Made by a program: the position numbers and the translations under genes. From contig CADCOE010000007.1 of the NCBI GenBank assembly GCA_902802985.1, positions 1-42,922 of the forward strand: 42,922 bases of DNA. The letters are read 5' to 3'. Positions 15,599 to 24,488 of this stretch are shown one piece after another. Each line of letters starts with the position of its first letter. Within the stretch, counting starts at the first letter, position 1. The notes below the pieces were generated by a model. That model did not search any database, was not told where the DNA came from, and worked only from the letters and a program-made list of their open reading frames with translations. The stretch comes from an uncultured Ruminococcus sp. Lineage in GTDB: Bacteria; Bacillota; Clostridia; Oscillospirales; Acutalibacteraceae.

Positions 15599-17512
15599 TT
15601 ATTTTTTCTTGGCAGCTGCTGCGGTAACCCTTGTTTTTTTCGCTGTCTTGGAGGCATTGTCCTTTACCTCAAATACACAGGTACCAAAAGGAGGAAGCGT
15701 AATCACAGCAGAATGATCAAACTGGTTAAAAGGCTGCGGCTCCGATTTTATTTTACCCGTATTGACAACACCTGTGCCGCCATAACACTCTGCATCTGAA
15801 TTTAACGCCTCTGTCAGCGTACAGTTGTCCTTCAATGCCACACGGAAATCGGGTCTGGTAACAGGCGACATATTGCATATGACAATATATTTCTGATGAT
15901 CGCTCATACGATAATAGGAATATACATTGGCGTCTGCATTATCGGCATCAATCCAAAGAAATCCGTCCGGCTGATAATCCTTTTCATAGAAGGCAGGATT
16001 TTTTGTCACCAATGCATTCAGATCTTTTATGAACTGATGGAATTTTCGATGCATTGGGTATTCATCCAACAAGAACCAGTCCATTTCTCTGGTTTCGTCC
16101 CACTCACGGAACATCCCAAGTTCGTTGCCCATAAAGTTCAATTTCTTACCGGGATGAGTCATCATATAGCTATAAAGGGTACGAACCTGTGCAAACTTAT
16201 TTTCATAATCTCCGCCCCACATTTTTTGAACAATCGTTGCTTTGCCGTGTACCACCTCATCATGGGAAAGAGGAAGAATAAATCTCTCAAAATAGAAATA
16301 AGCCATTGACCAGTTGATCTTATTATGACTGCCTCTGCGGAATAATGGATCTATCTTCATATATTCAAGAGTATCATTCATCCATCCCATATCCCACTTA
16401 TAGTCAAAACCAAGTCCGCCTTTTTCAACCGGTGCAGTCACCCCCGGATAATCCGAAGAGTCCTCGGCAATCAAAATAACATTATTAAACTCGTTATTGA
16501 GCTGTTGGTTCATTCGCTTAAAAAAGCTGACAGAACGATCATTTACTCCACGGTCCTTGTTACCCATCCAATAAATAGCATTATTGATGGCATCCATACG
16601 GATACCGTCAAAATGATAGGTGTCGAGCCAGAAAGCGGCACAAGAAAGAATGTAACTTTGTACTTCGCCCTTCGCAAGATTAAAGTTATAGGAACCCCAC
16701 TCACTCTGGTCAACATCTGACGGCGGATATTCATACAGGGAAGTACCATCAAAATTACCCAAAGAATAGTTATCCTTTACAAAATGAACAAATGCAAAAT
16801 CAATCAAGACGCCAATATTATTTTCGTGACATACATCAACAAATTTCATCAGTTGTTCGGGAGTTCCATAACGTGAGGTGGCACTGTAATACTGTGAAAC
16901 CTGATAACCCCAAGAGCCGTCAAACGGATATTCAGCAAGGGGCATTACTTCCACGTGAGTATAATTGTTTTCTTTCAGATATTTCACTAATTCATAAGCA
17001 ATCTCATCATAACGAAACCATTGGGCTCCACCGTCTGCTTCGGATTTACCGTACGGCTTACGCCACGAACCCATATGCATTTCATAAATATTCATCGGCT
17101 GATCATAACATTTGGTACGTTTTTGCATCCAATCGCTGTCATGGAATACATTAACTCCATCAATTCGTGTAATAATCGACGCCGTATTGGGACGCAGTTC
17201 ACTATGAAATGCATAAGGATCTGCCTTATCCACTACATTGCCGCCCTGCTGATACACTCTGAATTTATAAAGCTGTCCCACTCTTGCCTCGGGAACACTG
17301 AGTTCAAATACCCCATTACTGTTTTTATTCATCTTGTGGTTCCAGCCATCCCAGCCGTTAAAATCACCGATCACCTCTACCTGATAGGCAGCAGGAGCAT
17401 ATACCCTGAAGATCACTCCTGCTGCTTCTTCCTCAGCAGGATGTGCTCCGAAATACTTGTAGGCATTGCTCGAGGTTCCACGATAAAATTCGTCCATACT
17501 AAACACTGACAT
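15599..17512 (-). CDS. glgB: 1,4-alpha-glucan branching enzyme (GH13)
   Basis: The enzyme cuts an alpha-1,4 glucan chain and re-attaches it through an alpha-1,6 bond in glycogen synthesis. An N-terminal CBM48 domain (about 30-115, VEVIGDFNGWDGW) precedes the GH13 barrel. The catalytic residues are visible: nucleophile in DGIRMDAINN (D307), acid/base in LIAEDSS (E350), and the transition-state Asp in LSHDEVVHGKA (about residue 420). The C-terminal beta-domain ends near residue 620, followed by an odd Lys/Ala-rich tail (ASKTAKKTRVTAAAAKKK). At 637 aa it lacks the extra N1 domain of E. coli GlgB, as is common in Firmicutes. No other glycogen gene is adjacent; only thiS follows. Confidence 0.95.
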   Translation of the reverse strand: MSVFSMDEFYRGTSSNAYKYFGAHPAEEEAAGVIFRVYAPAAYQVEVIGDFNGWDGWNHKMNKNSNGVFELSVPEARVGQLYKFRVYQQGGNVVDKADPYAFHSELRPNTASIITRIDGVNVFHDSDWMQKRTKCYDQPMNIYEMHMGSWRKPYGKSEADGGAQWFRYDEIAYELVKYLKENNYTHVEVMPLAEYPFDGSWGYQVSQYYSATSRYGTPEQLMKFVDVCHENNIGVLIDFAFVHFVKDNYSLGNFDGTSLYEYPPSDVDQSEWGSYNFNLAKGEVQSYILSCAAFWLDTYHFDGIRMDAINNAIYWMGNKDRGVNDRSVSFFKRMNQQLNNEFNNVILIAEDSSDYPGVTAPVEKGGLGFDYKWDMGWMNDTLEYMKIDPLFRRGSHNKINWSMAYFYFERFILPLSHDEVVHGKATIVQKMWGGDYENKFAQVRTLYSYMMTHPGKKLNFMGNELGMFREWDETREMDWFLLDEYPMHRKFHQFIKDLNALVTKNPAFYEKDYQPDGFLWIDADNADANVYSYYRMSDHQKYIVICNMSPVTRPDFRVALKDNCTLTEALNSDAECYGGTGVVNTGKIKSEPQPFNQFDHSAVITLPPFGTCVFEVKDNASKTAKKTRVTAAAAKKK

Positions 17513-17536
17513 TTTCTCATCTCCAATTCTGATAGT

Positions 17537-17602
17537 AGTGACATACTCCCGCCGCCTACACTACACTTAGAGGCGGAAACTTCTTGCTTATTTTAGTTTA
17601 AA
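17537..17602 (+). mobile_element. orphan IS200/IS605-type end-like hairpin (copy A)
   Basis: The sequence begins AGTGACATA, has a hairpin with CCGCCT / AGGCGG, then AACTTCTTG, ATTT and GTTTAAA. The same blocks in the same order recur at 30676-30727 with a different hairpin (CCCACCT / AGGTGGG), so the stems have changed together while the flanks are conserved. The pattern resembles right ends and guide-RNA scaffolds of tnpB-type IS605 elements as I know them. No transposase or tnpB is present in the window. It lies between glgB and the SCP2 gene, next to an IR TTTTAG/CTAAAA. Confidence 0.45.
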
Positions 17603-17658
17603 ATAACGACTAAAAGATGTCATTAGACATTTTAATCAATCTGTCCATAAAAGGAACA

Positions 17659-17988
17659 TTATGGTGCATTTTTATATTTTTTATAAAGTGACAATGCAAG
17701 AAAAACATTGCCTTTTGCCTTGATCTTACCTGTCGTAAATGCTTTAAACGGATCCAAATTTCCTGTATAAAGCTGTTCAAATGTTTCATTCGACAGGGTA
17801 GCCAGAATATTCGCACTGTTACGCTTAATCGGTTCTACCGTTTTTTGACCTTCGACATAGGCAATATAAATATATCCTTCATCGGATCCTGTAATATGAA
17901 CAATAGCGGAAAAATCCGAATCTATTTTTGATATATCCTTTTCCAGAAATTTTGTTTTCACGATCTGGTATATTTCTTTAAATGTCAT
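17659..17988 (-). CDS. SCP2 sterol-carrier-domain protein
   Basis: A 109-aa single-domain protein beginning MTFKEIYQIVKTKF. The SCP2 fold is recognised from the YVEGQKTVEPIKRNSANILATLS and LYTGNLDPFKAFTTGKIKAKGN segments; the second is the conserved G-K-I-K-x-x-G-N/D motif that ends the domain. In bacteria such proteins probably bind a hydrophobic ligand such as fatty acid or acyl-CoA; the exact ligand is unknown. The start was chosen with AAAAGGAT about 9 nt upstream; a weaker ATG lies three codons earlier. It is a monocistronic unit. Confidence 0.75.
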   Translation of the reverse strand: MTFKEIYQIVKTKFLEKDISKIDSDFSAIVHITGSDEGYIYIAYVEGQKTVEPIKRNSANILATLSNETFEQLYTGNLDPFKAFTTGKIKAKGNVFLALSLYKKYKNAP

Positions 17989-18021
17989 TTTTTTCATCCT
18001 TTTTATTAAATTTAGGTTTAT

Positions 18022-18030
18022 ATTATACCA
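18022..18030 (-). promoter_or_regulatory. extended -10 promoter of the SCP2 gene
   Basis: Minus strand TGG TATAAT, about 34 nt before the start codon; no clear -35. The rest of 18040-18170 is very AT-rich without a supported gene. Confidence 0.45.
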
Positions 18031-18170
18031 TATATCCAAATCAAATATTTTCTTTTACGGAATTATAAAACGATTTATCTATCACAATACACAATTTATT
18101 ATAAAATGAGAAAATAATCCGTACAATTTTACCATTTAATGCTATGATTTTACTGTGTTTGCTCCAATGA

Positions 18171-18203
18171 AAAACGACCCACAAGACAAATCTCTGTGGG
18201 TCG
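18171..18203 (-). terminator. intrinsic terminator of the surface protein gene
   Basis: A 9-bp perfect stem (CGACCCACA / TGTGGGTCG) with an 11-nt loop, followed on the minus strand by TTTTTC. It lies about 50 nt after the stop of the surface protein gene. Confidence 0.88.
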
Positions 18204-18252
18204 TTGAAAATACCAATTCAAGCAAGTATTCACTTACTGTTAATGGCTGTCA

Positions 18253-19908
18253 TTATTTGTTCTCACTCTTCTTGCGTTTGATACCAACCAATGCAAGTGC
18301 TGCCATAGCAGCGGATACAGCAAAGATCGGAAGCATAGCACCGGTGCTGTCACCTGTGCTCATAGCAGCGGCATTAGAAGCTGTTTCCGTTGCTGTGCTG
18401 CTGGCAGGCGCACTGCTGACGCTGGCAGGCTTGCTGCTGACAAGTGTGCTGCTGGCAGGCGTGCTGCTGACAGGTGTGCTGCTGGAAGGTGTGCTGCTGG
18501 AAGGTGTGCTGCTCTCTTCGTGCTTGGTAACAGTCAGTGTCTGTACATACTCATCAGAAACATCGCCCTTCTCATTCTTAAGAACAAGAGTTGTTACATA
18601 AGTACCTTCTTTTTCGGTATACTTATCATAAGCTTCTGTACCGGTATAAACCTCTGTACCATCCAGAGTTACTTTCCAAGTCTTTTCAGCGATCGACGAA
18701 CCGGTGTATTTAGAAAGATCATTAATGGTGACCTCATCGCCTACAACAGCCTTATCGATGGTGTTGCCGTCCTTGTCTGCGTAAACAAACTCAGGTGTGA
18801 GAGAATCTTCTGTTACTACCAAAGTATCTTCATAAACGTCAGATGAAATACCATATGCATTCTTCAGACGAAGTGTTGTAACATAAGTTCCAACTGCTTC
18901 TGTATACTTATCGTAAGGCTTGTCACCTGTGTAGATTTCTTCTTCATCCTTAGTGACAGTCCAAGTACGCTCTGTAATCTCAGAACCTTCAAATGTTGAA
19001 AGATCTTCAATCGAAACTTTCTCTCCAATACCGATCGTGTTAATCTTGACATCTTTAGCGTTTCTGTACTCAAAAACAGGATTAAGCATAACCTTATTGG
19101 TAGAAATCATCGCCAGATTTTTGAAGTAAGCCTTCGGGTCACTAACAGCGTAAGGACCGAAGCTGCCTGCCTGAGCCTTTGCTTCTACAGTGGTAAGTTC
19201 TTTGCCATTGATAGAAATAGTGAATTTTTCTTCCTCAATATTAATATTGATTTTATGGAACTGCTGGCTGAGTGTTTCACCTGTTTCACTAAAAGAACTG
19301 TCGAGTGTACCGAAAGCAAGTACTTTACCTTCTGCAAAGCCTACTGCCTTAGCATCTGTACCCTCGTGGTGATAGGAACCATCTTTGGCGTCGATTGTAC
19401 CGTGATAAAGCGGTCCTCTGTGGGGGTTAGTATCTTTGGCAGGATGCCAGTTTTCAATGTAAGCAACACTCCAACGTGGTGTAGAGGAAGCATAAGACTG
19501 CTCACACTCTTCATAAGCATAGAAAGAATAGACCGGATCTTCGTCTGTACCGCTCTTGGTCATACCCCATGTAAAGCCACAGGGGTCAAAGTTCTTGTTC
19601 TGCATTTCAAATGAGAACTGACCGGTAGTAAGGTTGTCAATATCAGGATTATAGAAACCTGTCCAACCTACATTCTGTGTGGTGTTAATCCAATCGTTGG
19701 TAGCATCATAACTCCAACCTGCATTGTAAGCAGCAGAACCAATAGAAGCATCAGGATAGTTGACCCAGCTGTCAAAAATCGTTTTTGTCTTGATGTCTAC
19801 AGTATCATCCACCACAGATTCCGTAGCCATTGCCACAGACATTGGTGCAGTGATTGCCAGAACAAGTGCCGAAATAACGGCAGCTTTCAAAAACTTGCTT
19901 GTCTTCAT
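18253..19908 (-). CDS. Secreted, probably surface-attached protein with lectin-like and Ig/PKD-like domains
   Basis: A signal peptide with cleavage near residue 28 (SVAMA) starts this 551-aa protein. Residues about 35-270 form a Trp/Asn/Tyr-rich region resembling concanavalin/LamG-type carbohydrate-binding folds. Two repeats of about 90 aa follow (about 275-365 and 366-455), each with G-E/D-x-V-x-I-x-DLS...W-x-V-T...Y-x-x-x-G-TYVTTL-x-LKN; they resemble PKD/Ig-like surface repeats. A Ser/Thr/Pro linker (about 458-505) follows, then MSTGDSTGAM, a hydrophobic helix, and the KRKKSENK tail. That end has sortase-signal layout but no LPxTG. The gene is monocistronic with strong promoter and terminator. 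The ligand is unknown. Confidence 0.75.
   Translation of the reverse strand: MKTSKFLKAAVISALVLAITAPMSVAMATESVVDDTVDIKTKTIFDSWVNYPDASIGSAAYNAGWSYDATNDWINTTQNVGWTGFYNPDIDNLTTGQFSFEMQNKNFDPCGFTWGMTKSGTDEDPVYSFYAYEECEQSYASSTPRWSVAYIENWHPAKDTNPHRGPLYHGTIDAKDGSYHHEGTDAKAVGFAEGKVLAFGTLDSSFSETGETLSQQFHKININIEEEKFTISINGKELTTVEAKAQAGSFGPYAVSDPKAYFKNLAMISTNKVMLNPVFEYRNAKDVKINTIGIGEKVSIEDLSTFEGSEITERTWTVTKDEEEIYTGDKPYDKYTEAVGTYVTTLRLKNAYGISSDVYEDTLVVTEDSLTPEFVYADKDGNTIDKAVVGDEVTINDLSKYTGSSIAEKTWKVTLDGTEVYTGTEAYDKYTEKEGTYVTTLVLKNEKGDVSDEYVQTLTVTKHEESSTPSSSTPSSSTPVSSTPASSTLVSSKPASVSSAPASSTATETASNAAAMSTGDSTGAMLPIFAVSAAMAALALVGIKRKKSENK
18431..18514 (-). repeat. 15-bp tandem repeat in the surface protein gene
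   Basis: Four near-identical 15-bp units (18446-18505), a degenerate unit before and a partial unit after. On the plus strand the unit reads GTGCTGCTGGAAGGT with small changes; it encodes the five-residue SSTPS-type linker unit. Copy number may vary between strains by slippage. Confidence 0.85.
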
Positions 19909-19972
19909 AATTACATCTCCTTTGATTTATAAAAGGGACAATTCTATACTGAGCTTGCCCTTTATCTTCTTA

Positions 19973-20002
19973 ATTTTATCACAAGAAATATTATAATGTC
20001 AA
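19973..20002 (-). promoter_or_regulatory. strong promoter of the surface protein gene
   Basis: Minus strand: TTGACA, 18-nt spacer, TAAAAT. The leader is about 60 nt and carries AAAGGAGATG-type ribosome binding sequence before the ATG. Confidence 0.75.
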
Positions 20003-20138
20003 TGTTTTACCATCAAATACTCACCGAATTAATTCTAAACATTCCACTTTGTTTTTGTACAATTTCACGGTTGGCTTTTCCTTTTTGTCCATTTTTTAGC
20101 AGAACAGTCCAAAACAGATGCCACTTTTCATTTTGCTG

Positions 20139-20168
20139 TTTACAAAGCTGGGTATAATATGCTATAAT
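20139..20168 (+). promoter_or_regulatory. promoter of the PAP2 phosphatase gene
   Basis: TTTACA, 18-nt spacer, TATAAT; an additional TATAAT lies within the spacer. The distance to the ATG is about 25 nt. Confidence 0.65.
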
Positions 20169-20193
20169 ATCGGCAAAAAACGGAGGTTTCCTT

Positions 20194-20739
20194 ATGGATT
20201 GGGAATTTTATATACTAAATCAAATCCGGCAAAATTGGACGAGTGATTTTTTTGATACAATGATGCCTCTCATCTCTCTGATCGGAAACGGTATACTATG
20301 GGTTCTGACAGCCGTCATCTGTTTAGTCTTCAAAAAAACAAGACCATTCGGCAGATCTCTCACCGCCAGCCTGCTGATGGGGCTGGTGACCTGTTCCCTT
20401 ATTCTGAAGCCCATCGTACAGCGTATCCGTCCTTATGATCTCAATCAGACGATCTCTATTATTGTACAGGCAGAAAAAGATTTTTCGTTTCCTTCGGGAC
20501 ATACCTTCTTTGCTTTCGGTACAGCCACCATTATTTTTATGTATAACAAAGCACTTGGTATTGCCGCTTATTTGTTTGCGGCACTGATTGCTTTTTCAAG
20601 GCTGTATTTATACGTTCACTTTCCGACAGATATTATATGCGGTATGATTTTCGGCATTCTTATTGCTGTAGCAGCCTATAAAATCGAAAAAATGCTCTTT
20701 GTCAAAACACATACCCCCAAAATGAATACGTATGAATAA
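20194..20739 (+). CDS. PAP2-family membrane phosphatase
   Basis: A 181-aa membrane protein with about five to six helices and the three PAP2 motifs: KPIVQRIRP (motif 1), FPSGHT with the catalytic His (motif 2), and SRLYLYVHFPTD (motif 3, second catalytic His). Such enzymes remove phosphate from phosphatidic acid or undecaprenyl pyrophosphate at the outer face of the membrane. The substrate cannot be told from sequence; the small size and layout fit a BcrC-like undecaprenyl-pyrophosphatase or a lipid phosphatase. GGAGG lies 7-8 nt before the ATG. It is monocistronic between its own promoter and terminator. Confidence 0.88.
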   Translation: MDWEFYILNQIRQNWTSDFFDTMMPLISLIGNGILWVLTAVICLVFKKTRPFGRSLTASLLMGLVTCSLILKPIVQRIRPYDLNQTISIIVQAEKDFSFPSGHTFFAFGTATIIFMYNKALGIAAYLFAALIAFSRLYLYVHFPTDIICGMIFGILIAVAAYKIEKMLFVKTHTPKMNTYE

Positions 20740-20742
20740 GCC

Positions 20743-20787
20743 ATACCGCACATCATTTTCACAACAAAAATGATGTGCGGTATTTTT
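20743..20787 (+). terminator. intrinsic terminator of the PAP2 gene
   Basis: A 16-bp perfect stem (ATACCGCACATCATTT with its complement) and a short loop, followed by a TTTTT run. The T-run overlaps the stop codon of the convergent rsmA gene. Confidence 0.92.
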
Positions 20788-21649
20788 ATGACAGTTTTTC
20801 GGATAAAACATTCGATAAACAAGCAAATTGTTCCATTGTCATTTCTTCGGCTCTTGCATTAAGTGGGATCGCTGCTGTATCCAGCACCCCGATCACCTGC
20901 TGTTTAGGCAGGGACAGCCCCGAACTGAGGGAATTGGGAAGTGTTTTTCTACGCTGTGAGAATGCGGCTTTGACTGTTTTGAAGAACATTTTTTCATTAT
21001 TGACCTGCACCGGCGGGTTCTTAAGAATATTGAGCCTGATCACTGCCGAATCCACCTTTGGCGGCGGCAAAAAGCTGCCTTTTGACACCTTGAATAAAAA
21101 CTCCGGCTTAGAATAATAATGCACCGCAGCACTGATTGCTCCCGACTCTCTCGTGCCCGGAACGGCACAAATTCTGTCGGCAGCTTCTTTTTGCACCATT
21201 ACAGTCAGGCTGTCAATGGGCAAACGTTCCTCCAGAATACGCATAATCACAGGAGACGTAATATAATACGGTAAATTAGCACACACCACCGCTTCTCCGC
21301 CGTTAAATTCATCAGCCATCAGTTGTTTTAGATCCAGCTTCATTGCATCGGCATTCACTACTTTGATATTGTCGTGTTCTGCCAATGTTTCTTTCAATAC
21401 AGGCAGCAGCCTCTTATCCAATTCCACAGCAACTACCTTATAGGATACTTTGGCAAGCTCACTTGTCAGTACACCGGCACCCGGTCCGATCTCGACGACC
21501 CCCACGGAAGAAGAAGCACCGCTCAGCTGTGCCATTCTGGGGCAAACACCGGGATTGATCAAAAAATTCTGTCCCAGCGCCTTTGAAAAGGTGAAACCAT
21601 GCTTAGAAAGCACACCCTTTACATATGAAATATCTGTCAAATTACTCAT
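20786..21649 (-). CDS. rsmA: 16S rRNA (adenine1518-N6/adenine1519-N6)-dimethyltransferase
   Basis: RsmA (KsgA) dimethylates two adjacent adenines in the 3' terminal helix of 16S rRNA using SAM, late in 30S assembly. Visible motifs are GQNFLINPGV (N-terminal), the SAM-binding VVEIGPGAGVLTSELA (about 50-65), and catalytic NLPYYIT. The C-terminal AFSQRRKTLPNSL is also diagnostic. At 287 aa it is of normal length. AAGGAGTC precedes the ATG. It is 9 nt downstream of trkH, so it probably belongs to the trkA-trkH-rsmA transcript. Confidence 0.96.
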   Translation of the reverse strand: MSNLTDISYVKGVLSKHGFTFSKALGQNFLINPGVCPRMAQLSGASSSVGVVEIGPGAGVLTSELAKVSYKVVAVELDKRLLPVLKETLAEHDNIKVVNADAMKLDLKQLMADEFNGGEAVVCANLPYYITSPVIMRILEERLPIDSLTVMVQKEAADRICAVPGTRESGAISAAVHYYSKPEFLFKVSKGSFLPPPKVDSAVIRLNILKNPPVQVNNEKMFFKTVKAAFSQRRKTLPNSLSSGLSLPKQQVIGVLDTAAIPLNARAEEMTMEQFACLSNVLSEKLS

Positions 21650-21658
21650 AACGACTCC

Positions 21659-23107
21659 TTAATTTTTTCTTGTCCATGTTTTGGGATAAAAGGCAAGCAG
21701 CATCGGATAAATTTCCAATCTGCCAAAAAGCATAGCAATCGATAAAATGAATTTGGATGCGTTGGAATACTTTCCAAAGCTTGCCATTGGTCCTATTTTG
21801 TTAAAGCCCGGTCCTACGTTGTTAAAACACGTGACTGCTGCGGTTAAATTGGTTGTAAAATCAAAAGGCTCAAAGGAAAGTATCAAAAACAAAATCAGTA
21901 TCATTCCGGCATAAATAGCAAAATAGGTGGTGACACTGTTCAAGGTAGCATTATCCACGTTTTTTCCTTCCAGACGCACAGAGGCAACCGAACGGGGATG
22001 CAGCATTTTTTTAATGTCCTTATGTACGATTTTACACAATAAAATAACTCTGGACATCTTGAGTCCACCTGCGGTGGAACCCGCACAGCCCCCCACAAAC
22101 ATCATCAGGAACAACACACCTTTGGCAAGTCCCGGCCATAAATCAAAATCCGTGCTGGCATATCCTGTCGTTGACATAACAGAGGAAACCTGAAAAATGG
22201 CGTGTCTGAAAGAGTCTCCGAAGTTTTGGTACATTGGGTAGATGCTGTATGTAATCATTCCCGAAGCAACCAGAACCATCCCCAAAAATGTCCACAGTTC
22301 TGTACTTTTGAATACGGTCGAAAAGCGTTTGATCAACAAAAGATAATATAAGTTAAAATTGACAGAAAACAACAGCATAAACGCAATAATCACCCATTGC
22401 AAATAAGGACTGTAGCTTGCAATACTATCCGCTTTGATGCCGAACCCGCCCGTACCCGCCGTACCGAGGGCGTGAACAATACTGTCAAACACAGGCATTC
22501 CGCCGATGAGCAGAAACAAAAATTCAACGACTGTTAAAATAAAATAAATTAAATACAGAATTTTAGCGGTATCTTTAATCTTGGGCACCAGCTTGCCGAT
22601 CACAGGTCCCGCCATTTCCGCACGCATAATATGCATAGCACGTCCCGAATCGGTGGGCAAAATCGCCATCATCAAAACCAGCACACCCATACCGCCGATC
22701 CAGTGTGTAAAGCTTCTCCAAAAAAGAAGTCCACGGCTCATACTCTCTACATCAGATAATATAGTAGAACCTGTTGTGGTAAATCCGCTGACGGTTTCAA
22801 AAAAGGCATCAAAAAAATTCGGCACTTCGGTACTGATATAAAACGGCAGTGCTCCCAACAGCGAAAGTATGATCCAAGCAAAGGCAACCGTTACAAAGCC
22901 CTCTTTTGCATATATAACATAGTTTTTGGGCTTACAGAGGATCGTCAATGCAAAACCAAACAACAGTGAAATAATAATCGTTGATGCAAACGCCAGTATA
23001 CAATGACGTTCAACATAAACAGCAGAAACGATCAGCGGAAAAATCATCAGGATACCGCCTAATTTGATAATTTGCCCTATTGTATAAGCAACCATTCTGC
23101 GATTCAT
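21659..23107 (-). CDS. trkH: TrkH-family potassium uptake membrane protein
   Basis: This is the K+-translocating channel-like subunit that works with the TrkA ring. The four selectivity-filter-like segments of the SKT family can be seen: TTGSTI, GTAGTGGFGI, STTGYAS and CFNNVGPGF. It also contains RSFTHWIGGMGVLVL and GGCAGSTAGGLKMSR, the typical TrkH signatures. It has about ten helices, and 482 aa is normal. It lies 19 nt after trkA, with AAAGGAT before the ATG. Confidence 0.95.
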   Translation of the reverse strand: MNRRMVAYTIGQIIKLGGILMIFPLIVSAVYVERHCILAFASTIIISLLFGFALTILCKPKNYVIYAKEGFVTVAFAWIILSLLGALPFYISTEVPNFFDAFFETVSGFTTTGSTILSDVESMSRGLLFWRSFTHWIGGMGVLVLMMAILPTDSGRAMHIMRAEMAGPVIGKLVPKIKDTAKILYLIYFILTVVEFLFLLIGGMPVFDSIVHALGTAGTGGFGIKADSIASYSPYLQWVIIAFMLLFSVNFNLYYLLLIKRFSTVFKSTELWTFLGMVLVASGMITYSIYPMYQNFGDSFRHAIFQVSSVMSTTGYASTDFDLWPGLAKGVLFLMMFVGGCAGSTAGGLKMSRVILLCKIVHKDIKKMLHPRSVASVRLEGKNVDNATLNSVTTYFAIYAGMILILFLILSFEPFDFTTNLTAAVTCFNNVGPGFNKIGPMASFGKYSNASKFILSIAMLFGRLEIYPMLLAFYPKTWTRKN

Positions 23108-23126
23108 ATAAAATCCTTTACCTTTC

Positions 23127-24488
23127 TCACTTCATAATAATATCACAAAGATCATTGAGGCGCTGATTGGCTGCCACAACAATCACCTTGTCATTCTCTT
23201 TGATCACATCATTACCGCTTGGTATCAACGCTTTTCTGTCCCGGATAATACCACCGATCAGAATATTAGGCTTAAAGACAATATCTTTCAGCGGAACATC
23301 CATTTGCTTAAAGTCGGAACGAACATTAAATTCCAATACTTCTGCTTTATCATCCATTATTTTATATAGCGATTCCACATTGCTGCCCAGCGAATTTTCG
23401 AGGGCTCTGGCATATCGAACAAGGCTGTTCGATACAATCTTCTTAGGAGAAATAATACGATCCAATCCCAGCTTAGCTGCCATTTCCGCCAGTTCGCTCC
23501 TGTTCACTTTGGTAATGACAGTGGGAACATTATGGGAAGCGGCAAAAATAGAGATCAATATATTTTCTTCGTCCATTCCCGTCAGTGATACAAACGCATC
23601 AAGAGAATTCAGACCTTCCTCCACCAACACCTCCTGTTGTGCCCCGTCACCATTAATGATGAAGGCTTTGGGCAGGTTTTCGGACAGATCATCACATTTC
23701 TTCTCACTGCGTTCTACGATTTTTACGGTAGTACCTGTTGTTTCCAGCATTTTGGCAAGATAAAAAGCAATACGGCTGCCGCCGAGCAGCATAATGCTCC
23801 TTGCCTGTTTTTGGTCAATTCCCGCCGCCCGCAGAAATTTCTGAATTTCGGTCGGTGCGGCTGTCAGTCCTATTTTATCCCCCGACTCCAGAACAAAATT
23901 ACCATCGGGAATATATACCTCATTGCCGCGCTGCACCACACACACAAGAAATTTTGCTTTCATCTTGCTGCGAATACTCATCAGACTTTCTCCGCAAATC
24001 GAGGCATTATCTTTCAGCAACAGTTCAACGATTTCAAATCGCCTGCCGGAGAAAGTTTCTATCTTGACAGCGGAAGGCAGTTTGAGTATATCGAACATTT
24101 CTTTAGCAGCAAGCAATTCCGGATTGATTGCCATAGAAATTCCCAGTTGTTCCCGCAAAAAGCTCAGGCTTTTTATATTATATTCCGGTTTGCGTATTCT
24201 GGCGATAGTATGTTTGGCTCCCATTTTTCTTGCAATAAAACAGCTCAGCATATTCAGTTCATCGGAGTTCGTAACCGCCACAAACAACTCACAGTTTTGT
24301 ATTCTTGCCTCTGTCAGCACGTCACAGTCCGTACTGTCCCCACAAACTCCCATCACATCATAAATATTGGTCACCTCATTCAAAGCAGATGGCTCTTTTT
24401 CAATGGCCACTACATTATGTTCCTCTTCTACAAAGCTGGAAATGATCATCGTTCCCACCTTACCGCATCCTGCCACTACAATATTCAT
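23127..24488 (-). CDS. trkA: Trk potassium uptake regulatory protein TrkA
   Basis: A cytosolic ring protein gating TrkH in response to nucleotides. It has two tandem RCK modules. The first RCK-N domain begins MNIVVAGCGKVG (Rossmann GxGxxG-like); the second begins RSIMLLGGSRIAFYLA near residue 230. Each is followed by an RCK-C domain. At 453 aa it is the normal length of a double-RCK TrkA. The start was set 12 codons inside the open frame because GAAGGAGAG directly precedes this ATG and it gives the family N-terminus. Confidence 0.95.
   Translation of the reverse strand: MNIVVAGCGKVGTMIISSFVEEEHNVVAIEKEPSALNEVTNIYDVMGVCGDSTDCDVLTEARIQNCELFVAVTNSDELNMLSCFIARKMGAKHTIARIRKPEYNIKSLSFLREQLGISMAINPELLAAKEMFDILKLPSAVKIETFSGRRFEIVELLLKDNASICGESLMSIRSKMKAKFLVCVVQRGNEVYIPDGNFVLESGDKIGLTAAPTEIQKFLRAAGIDQKQARSIMLLGGSRIAFYLAKMLETTGTTVKIVERSEKKCDDLSENLPKAFIINGDGAQQEVLVEEGLNSLDAFVSLTGMDEENILISIFAASHNVPTVITKVNRSELAEMAAKLGLDRIISPKKIVSNSLVRYARALENSLGSNVESLYKIMDDKAEVLEFNVRSDFKQMDVPLKDIVFKPNILIGGIIRDRKALIPSGNDVIKENDKVIVVAANQRLNDLCDIIMK

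Noticed and set aside
18431..18514. Tandem repeats as a possible CRISPR array
   Set aside because: Units are contiguous 15-mers with no spacers and encode the Ser/Thr/Pro linker.
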